This document shows, one piece after another, positions 30,917 to 35,086 of a DNA stretch of 35,086 nt. The translations under genes and the position numbers were made by a program. This stretch comes from Deltaproteobacteria bacterium (lineage in GTDB: Bacteria; UBA10199; SPLOWO2-01-44-7): NCBI GenBank assembly GCA_030648035.1, contig JAUSII010000099.1:1-35086 (forward strand), in the 5' to 3' direction. The notes below the pieces were generated by a model, which was given only the letters and a program-made list of their open reading frames with translations, had not been told where the DNA came from and did no database searches. Each line of letters begins with the position of its first letter. The stretch's first letter is position 1.

Positions 30917-33193
30917 ATGGCATTCAGCACTTCGCTGGGCTACCCCAGAATCGGAAAAAACAGGGAATTCAAAAAGGCGATCGAATCGTTCTGGAAGAAA
31001 ACGATCACTCCGGAACAATTTTTGAAAGATTTGGAGACGATCCACACCTCCAACATCTTTCAACACGCGAGAACAGGGATCGATTTTATTCCGATTGGTG
31101 ATTTCAGCGCCTACGATCTGATGCTGGAGACAGCACTCATGCTGGGAGTTGTCCCTGCCCGATTCCAGAGTCTTAACGGATGGGACCGTTACTACGCGAT
31201 GGCGCGCGGCACGCAGGAGACCACCGCCTGCGAGATGAAAAAATGGTTCGATTCCAATTATCACTACATCATGCCGGAGATTGAGGCGGGGTTCTCTCTC
31301 ACACAAAATCGTCTCACACTTTTATACACCTGGGCCCGCTCCAAATTTCCCGACAAAAATTTTCGGACGGTGCTGATCGGGCCCTATACTTTTTTAAAAC
31401 TCTCCCGCATCAAAAACAAAAAAACGCTGATTGAAAATCTGGCCGACATTGCACCGGTGTATCAAAAAATAATTGCAGAGCTTTCACAAACCGACTGCCC
31501 GTGGCTTCAAATGGACGAGCCCTCACTTTGCGGCGATGTGACACAAGAAGAACTCAAAGCGGTGGTGCAAACTTATGCCACACTGGCCGCGCAAAAAAAG
31601 GATCTCAAAATAATATTGCAGACTTATTTCGGTGATGTTGCCGATATTTATGAAACGCTATTTGCCCTTCCCGTGGATGGGCTCGGTCTGGATCTCGTGC
31701 GCGGCGAAAAAAACAGGGCGGCCATCCACAAACACGGCGTCCCAAAAGACAAATGGATCGGCCTTGGTGTTGTGGATGGACGCAATATCTGGCGCTCTGC
31801 ATTGAGAGAACCACTCGACATTCTCAAAGAACTGACTTTGAATATCGATCCCTCCAGAGTTTTTATTCATCCCAGCTGTTCTCTTCTGCACCTGCCGGTC
31901 TCTCTGCAAGGAGAAGATAAAATGGCGGCTCCACTCAAAAAGCGGCTCGCCTTTGCCAATGAACGTCTGGAAGAGGTCGCCACGTTGACACATGGGTTTA
32001 ACAAAGGGGGCGCATCCATTATCGCGGCCCTCAAAGCCAACGATGCGCTCTGGACAGACAAAGATTTTGAAGGGCTCGCCTTCAACACCGAAACGCAAAA
32101 AAGAAGTCTTGGATTAAAGCCGGAAGATTTCAAAAGAACAAAATCTTTCAAAGAGAGGCTTCCACTTCAGCAGAAATCATTGGGCCTTCCAATATTGCCC
32201 ACCACCACCATCGGCAGTTTTCCGCAGACCGAAGAGATCCGCAAAATCCGCGCCCGATGGAAAAAGGGGGAAATTCCACAAACGGAATATGACCAGTTCA
32301 TCGAGAAGGAGATTCAAAAGGTCGTTCAACTGCAAGAAGAGATCGGCCTCGATGTGTTGGTGCATGGCGAGCCGGAACGGACCGACATGGTCGAATATTT
32401 TGCGCAGAAAATGAATGGGTTTGCCTTCACTCAAAATGGATGGGTGCAGTCTTATGGCACACGATGCATTCGCCCCCCCATTATTTTTGGCGATGTTTCG
32501 CGCACAGAACCGATGACGGTCAAAGAATCGAAGCTGGCGCAAAGTTTCACAAAAAAACCGATGAAGGGGATGCTCACTGGCCCGGTGACTCTTGTGAACT
32601 GGTCCTTTCCAAGAAGTGATGTTTCAAAAGAAACCAGCGCCCTCCAGATTGCGCTCGCCCTTCGGGACGAAGTGAGCGATCTGGAAAAAGCGGGAATCCA
32701 TGTGATTCAGATTGATGAACCGGCTCTGCGCGAAGGGCTCCCCTTAAAAAAAGACGACTGGAAAAATTATCTCCAGTGGGCGGTGAGCGCTTTCAAACTC
32801 TCTTCTTCCGGAGTGGCCGATACCACACAGATTCACACCCACATGTGCTATTCCGAATTCGCCGACATTTTGGAATCCATCGCGGCGCTCGATGCCGATG
32901 CCTTGAGCATTGAAGATTCGAGAAGTTTCGGACGCCTTGCCGCCGAACTGGCGGAGATGCATTATCAGAATGGAATCGGGCCCGGCGTCTATGATGTCCA
33001 CAGCGAAAAAATTCCGCCAGAGAGCGAATTTATGGAGAGAATAAAATTTCTGACGGCCAACATCCCACTCCATCAGCTCTGGATCAATCCCGACTGCGGA
33101 TTAAAAACGCGCGGATACAAAGAGGTTGTTCCAGCCTTGAAAAATATGCTAGCGGCTGTTAAAGAGGTGCGCAAAACATTGGAGGGAAAATGA
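30917..33193 (+). CDS. metE: MetE, cobalamin-independent methionine synthase
   Basis: MetE transfers methyl from 5-methyltetrahydropteroyl-triglutamate to homocysteine in the cytoplasm. At 758 residues it has full length with both barrels. The N-terminal GYPRIGKNREFKKA is typical; the second barrel starts with LPTTTIGSFPQTEEIRK, and the zinc ligands are in HTHMCYSEF (His, Cys) and NPDCGLKTRG (Cys). The acidic IQIDEPALREGLP is intact. No cobalamin riboswitch precedes it. Its stop overlaps the ATG of the following barrel gene (ATGA). Confidence 0.97.
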   Translation: MAFSTSLGYPRIGKNREFKKAIESFWKKTITPEQFLKDLETIHTSNIFQHARTGIDFIPIGDFSAYDLMLETALMLGVVPARFQSLNGWDRYYAMARGTQETTACEMKKWFDSNYHYIMPEIEAGFSLTQNRLTLLYTWARSKFPDKNFRTVLIGPYTFLKLSRIKNKKTLIENLADIAPVYQKIIAELSQTDCPWLQMDEPSLCGDVTQEELKAVVQTYATLAAQKKDLKIILQTYFGDVADIYETLFALPVDGLGLDLVRGEKNRAAIHKHGVPKDKWIGLGVVDGRNIWRSALREPLDILKELTLNIDPSRVFIHPSCSLLHLPVSLQGEDKMAAPLKKRLAFANERLEEVATLTHGFNKGGASIIAALKANDALWTDKDFEGLAFNTETQKRSLGLKPEDFKRTKSFKERLPLQQKSLGLPILPTTTIGSFPQTEEIRKIRARWKKGEIPQTEYDQFIEKEIQKVVQLQEEIGLDVLVHGEPERTDMVEYFAQKMNGFAFTQNGWVQSYGTRCIRPPIIFGDVSRTEPMTVKESKLAQSFTKKPMKGMLTGPVTLVNWSFPRSDVSKETSALQIALALRDEVSDLEKAGIHVIQIDEPALREGLPLKKDDWKNYLQWAVSAFKLSSSGVADTTQIHTHMCYSEFADILESIAALDADALSIEDSRSFGRLAAELAEMHYQNGIGPGVYDVHSEKIPPESEFMERIKFLTANIPLHQLWINPDCGLKTRGYKEVVPALKNMLAAVKEVRKTLEGK

Positions 33194-33669
33194 AAAAAAT
33201 TATTATCATCTTTTTTATGTCGATGCTTTTCTTGTCCGGAACCGGTCTTCGTGCGCAGACGCGCGATAAAGAGATCCAATTTTATACGGGTGCCGGTGCC
33301 GGGTTGCGCACACCGGTCCGCTTCGACTTTGATATGGCCGGGGAATATTTTTTGAACGACCGCTGGTCGATCGGTCTCGATCTGGATGTTTTTGTCAGAG
33401 GAAAAACATCCTTTGATGCGATTCCCTTTGGTCGTTATCATTTTGATCTCCCTAAGTGGCCCCGATTTCTCCCCTACATAGGTGGCGGAATGGGTGCTTT
33501 GGCCAACAGCTCCAATGTCTGGCTCGATGTGATGCTCCCGGAGGGTGGCTTTTTGTATGAACTAAACCCCCATCTCTACATCGGCCCGAACGTTTCGTTC
33601 CACATCCTCGGGGGACCCAGCACCACATGGGACCTGCAAATGCTTGGACAGCTGGCTTATCGGTTTTAG
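33190..33669 (+). CDS. Small outer-membrane beta-barrel-like protein
   Basis: The protein has 159 residues. A signal peptide (MKKIIIIFFMSMLFLSG ... LRA-Q, about 22 residues) is followed by alternating strands rich in Gly and aromatics: QFYTGAGAGLRTPVRF, WSIGLDLDVFVRG, FLPYIGGGMGAL, and a C-terminal strand ending in LAYRF, whose terminal Phe is typical for outer-membrane insertion. It is probably an 8-stranded barrel. Its start overlaps the metE stop, so it is translationally coupled, an odd pairing. Pore or adhesin function cannot be told. Confidence 0.82.
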   Translation: MKKIIIIFFMSMLFLSGTGLRAQTRDKEIQFYTGAGAGLRTPVRFDFDMAGEYFLNDRWSIGLDLDVFVRGKTSFDAIPFGRYHFDLPKWPRFLPYIGGGMGALANSSNVWLDVMLPEGGFLYELNPHLYIGPNVSFHILGGPSTTWDLQMLGQLAYRF

Positions 33670-33677
33670 CCAAGATG

Positions 33678-34484
33678 TTATTTTGTCGACTGGATGATTG
33701 AATCATTTGAATCAAATGGGACATCCTCACCCAATATGGTTGGAACAGCATTTCTAGTTTTTTGAGTCAATCTATTGGCAAACGCCTTGGGGCTGGCACA
33801 CAAACCGGGTTTTTTTTCATCGGGCGACAATAAATATGGCTGGCAACTTGGATCTAGATAGCGCTCAAAATAGAATTCACCCGATTCCCTAAAAGCATAG
33901 GCGTATATAGCCGGCCAAATAATATCTGCCCACCTATCAATTTTTTTCTGAACTTCTGTCGCGGCGGACTTTAAGCTCATTCCCGATAACCATTTTTCCA
34001 GCAGCCAATACGCACCTATGCCATTCGGGCCTCTTTCAGGGAACCCCACATAGGTTTTAAAACCAATTTTATAGGCCATGTTGGCTATGCGCTGGCCCCC
34101 TTCTTCACATCCAATGTTAAGGAGTAGGCGCAGGTGGTTCCTCTGTTCAGGACTCAATTTATTGAAATACCTATTTGCGGGCACACCAACTAACCCACTG
34201 CCGTTGTCCGTGTTGTTATGAGTCAGAACTATCATGTCAACCGTTCCAAATCGTTTTGTTGCCTCATCAAGATTTATCAATACTTCCTTTTCGTTGTTCC
34301 TACTCATCGGGGCCTTTACGACAAAGACGTGACTATAATGGTCCACGAACATGGACTCGAACAAATCCTCACCCAGGTTGTCCATGGCTTCCGCGCTCAT
34401 ACCAAAAAAAGAAGAGCCTTTTGCGTTGTCGATAACCAGGACTGCGGCCCTGCCAGACACCTTTTCTGTTTCTGGAATTCCCAT
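33678..34484 (-). CDS. Caspase/CHAT-like (clan CD) protein, candidate cysteine peptidase
   Basis: The protein has 268 residues from ATG 34484. The first half looks like a caspase-haemoglobinase fold: strand VLVIDNAKG, strand VDMIVLTHNN ending in His89, strand LRLLLNIGCEEGG with Cys116, then an ANMAYKIGFKTYVGFPE segment as after the catalytic Cys in CHAT proteins, and a helix LLEKWLSGMSLKSAATEVQK like the CHAT end. A His-Cys dyad is thus plausible, though the 27-residue gap between them is short for the clan. There is no signal peptide. The C-terminal about 90 residues are unknown. It may be a regulated protease, but I give this as a candidate only. It is convergent with the barrel gene and divergent from the ChaN-like gene. 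Confidence 0.7.
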   Translation of the reverse strand: MGIPETEKVSGRAAVLVIDNAKGSSFFGMSAEAMDNLGEDLFESMFVDHYSHVFVVKAPMSRNNEKEVLINLDEATKRFGTVDMIVLTHNNTDNGSGLVGVPANRYFNKLSPEQRNHLRLLLNIGCEEGGQRIANMAYKIGFKTYVGFPERGPNGIGAYWLLEKWLSGMSLKSAATEVQKKIDRWADIIWPAIYAYAFRESGEFYFERYLDPSCQPYLLSPDEKKPGLCASPKAFANRLTQKTRNAVPTILGEDVPFDSNDSIIQSTK

Positions 34485-34493
34485 ACACTATTA

Positions 34494-34523
34494 TTATCGG
34501 CTCACGATGACGCCAAAGTTGCG
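34494..34523 (-). promoter_or_regulatory. Possible sigma-28-like promoter, variant spacing
   Basis: Read on the minus strand: CGCAACTT, 16 bases, CGATAA; extended -10 GCCGATAA. The halves match the other seven sites but the gap is 2 bases longer, and ATG follows after 9 bases. It may be a weak member, or the resemblance may be chance. Confidence 0.4.
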
Positions 34524-34606
34524 TCTTTACGCACCCCAGATCCGTCAGCAACAAATTTGTATAGTGGTTTAAAGGGGTTAGTGGCCTAAAAAAAGTGCAA
34601 TCTGAC

Positions 34607-34634
34607 TTGTTAGCGGGCGCGATTTGTGTAGAAT
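34607..34634 (+). promoter_or_regulatory. Sigma-70-type promoter of the ChaN-like gene
   Basis: TTGTTA (34607-34612), 16 bases, TAGAAT (34629-34634), 12 bases before ATG 34647. The remaining bases between 34485 and 34606 hold the divergent promoter and nothing else I can identify. Confidence 0.5.
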
Positions 34635-34646
34635 GCCTCCCCTATT

Positions 34647-35086
34647 ATGGTCCTTTCACCCCGGGAAGAATTGCTTTCCATTCAGAAATCCCTCTATCGG
34701 CGCAATCAGCGGCTGATTGACGAGTCTATTTTCGTCAAGGAGCACGACTTTCTTGATTATGAGAAAACCTACAAACGCTATGTCCGTGATTATCAGAAGG
34801 TCGTCTCTGTTGAGGAGATGATGAAGGCGTGCGACACAGCCGACATTATTTATGTCGGCGATTATCACACCTGCAACCAGTCCCAGCGGTCTTTTTTGAG
34901 AATTCTCAAGGCCGAAATTAAAAAAAATAAAAAATTTATTCTGGGACTGGAGCTTTTGCACAAACGCCACCAGAAATTTTTGAATCTTTTTTTCAAAGGG
35001 AGACTTTCCGAAGAGACTTTTTTAAAAAAAGTGGGGCTTAAAAAACATTGGGTGTTTGACCTCTGGGAAAACTTCAAACCAATTTT
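34647..35086 (+). CDS. ChaN-like (haem-binding uptake/Tiki fold) protein, cut by the right edge
   Basis: The first 146 residues are present and the frame is open to the edge. IIYVGDYHTCNQSQRSFLRI matches the first ChaN motif (a Gly-Glu-x-His-like turn, here GDYH), and FILGLELLHKRHQKFLN matches the second (Glu in a GLE strand followed by a helix); the WVFDLWENFKPI segment also fits. ChaN homologues bind haem or act as TIKI-like metalloproteins. The Asp in GDYH where Glu is common is worth noting. There is no signal peptide or lipobox at the start, unlike many ChaN lipoproteins. Confidence 0.8.
   Translation, partial: MVLSPREELLSIQKSLYRRNQRLIDESIFVKEHDFLDYEKTYKRYVRDYQKVVSVEEMMKACDTADIIYVGDYHTCNQSQRSFLRILKAEIKKNKKFILGLELLHKRHQKFLNLFFKGRLSEETFLKKVGLKKHWVFDLWENFKPI

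Noticed and set aside
33842-33870. GCAACTT on the plus strand as another sigma-28-like site
   Set aside because: No CGATA follows at 14 bases and it lies inside a minus-strand gene with no gene start downstream.

Overview
The window looks like a chromosomal stretch of a Gram-negative bacterium, most like the broad deltaproteobacterial-type lineages known mainly from metagenomes. It has lipoproteins, outer-membrane barrels, a multihaem cytochrome c lipoprotein, MqnD (futalosine menaquinone route), IspG (MEP isoprenoid route) and cobalamin-independent MetE. Gene density is high and no gap exceeds about 165 bases. I see no tRNA, rRNA, CRISPR array, transposase or phage module. The taxonomic placement is inference.

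Layout. At 1-1794 (minus) a protein with a degraded kinase-like domain runs off the left edge. A tight minus-strand run at 7420-1867 holds mqnD, a thioredoxin-reductase-like flavoprotein without the CxxC pair, a HAD phosphatase, a HEAT-like protein and a multihaem cytochrome lipoprotein. From 7.5 to 13.3 kb come a DEDDy exonuclease, queF, a helical-repeat protein, a large secreted protein with a 49-residue lipoprotein upstream, ridA, a NamZ/DUF1343 protein and cdd. From 13.3 to 20.4 kb come two back-to-back promoters reading a small exported protein and a methyltransferase, a tryptophanase-family lyase coupled to a TPR/barrel protein, an M42 peptidase / YggX-like / SAM-hydrolase (DUF62) run, and an exported unknown. 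From 20.4 to 28.5 kb there is an accessory-looking region: a Cdc48-like AAA ATPase with an unknown N-terminal half, an enoyl-CoA hydratase, a DUF4143 ATPase, an HExxH protein and three proteins I do not recognise. Then follow ispG, a zinc-type dehydrogenase, metE with a coupled small barrel, a caspase/CHAT-like protein, and the start of a ChaN-like protein.

The most interesting signal is regulatory. Seven places carry AGCAACTT-N14-CGATA(A/C/T) in the correct orientation, each just upstream of a gene that is mostly not recognisable. The -10 half (GCCGATAA) and its spacing match the sigma-28 (FliA/WhiG) promoter; the -35 half is a variant (GCAACTTT in place of TAAAGTTT). At four sites exactly 7 bases separate CGATA(N) from ATG, which predicts leaderless mRNAs; two others have a short leader with a clear ribosome-binding site. 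Targets include the kinase-like protein, methyltransferase, AAA ATPase, HExxH protein and HEAT-like proteins. Three of them share a short N-terminal motif (F-x-[IL]-[SG]-P-[ILV]...A-[VL]). This suggests one co-expressed, possibly co-targeted set of proteins (developmental, motility-linked or secreted); its function is unknown.

Four copies of a palindromic GTCATTGCGAG...CGCAATGAC repeat sit between genes; one of them supplies the last codons of the M42 peptidase gene.
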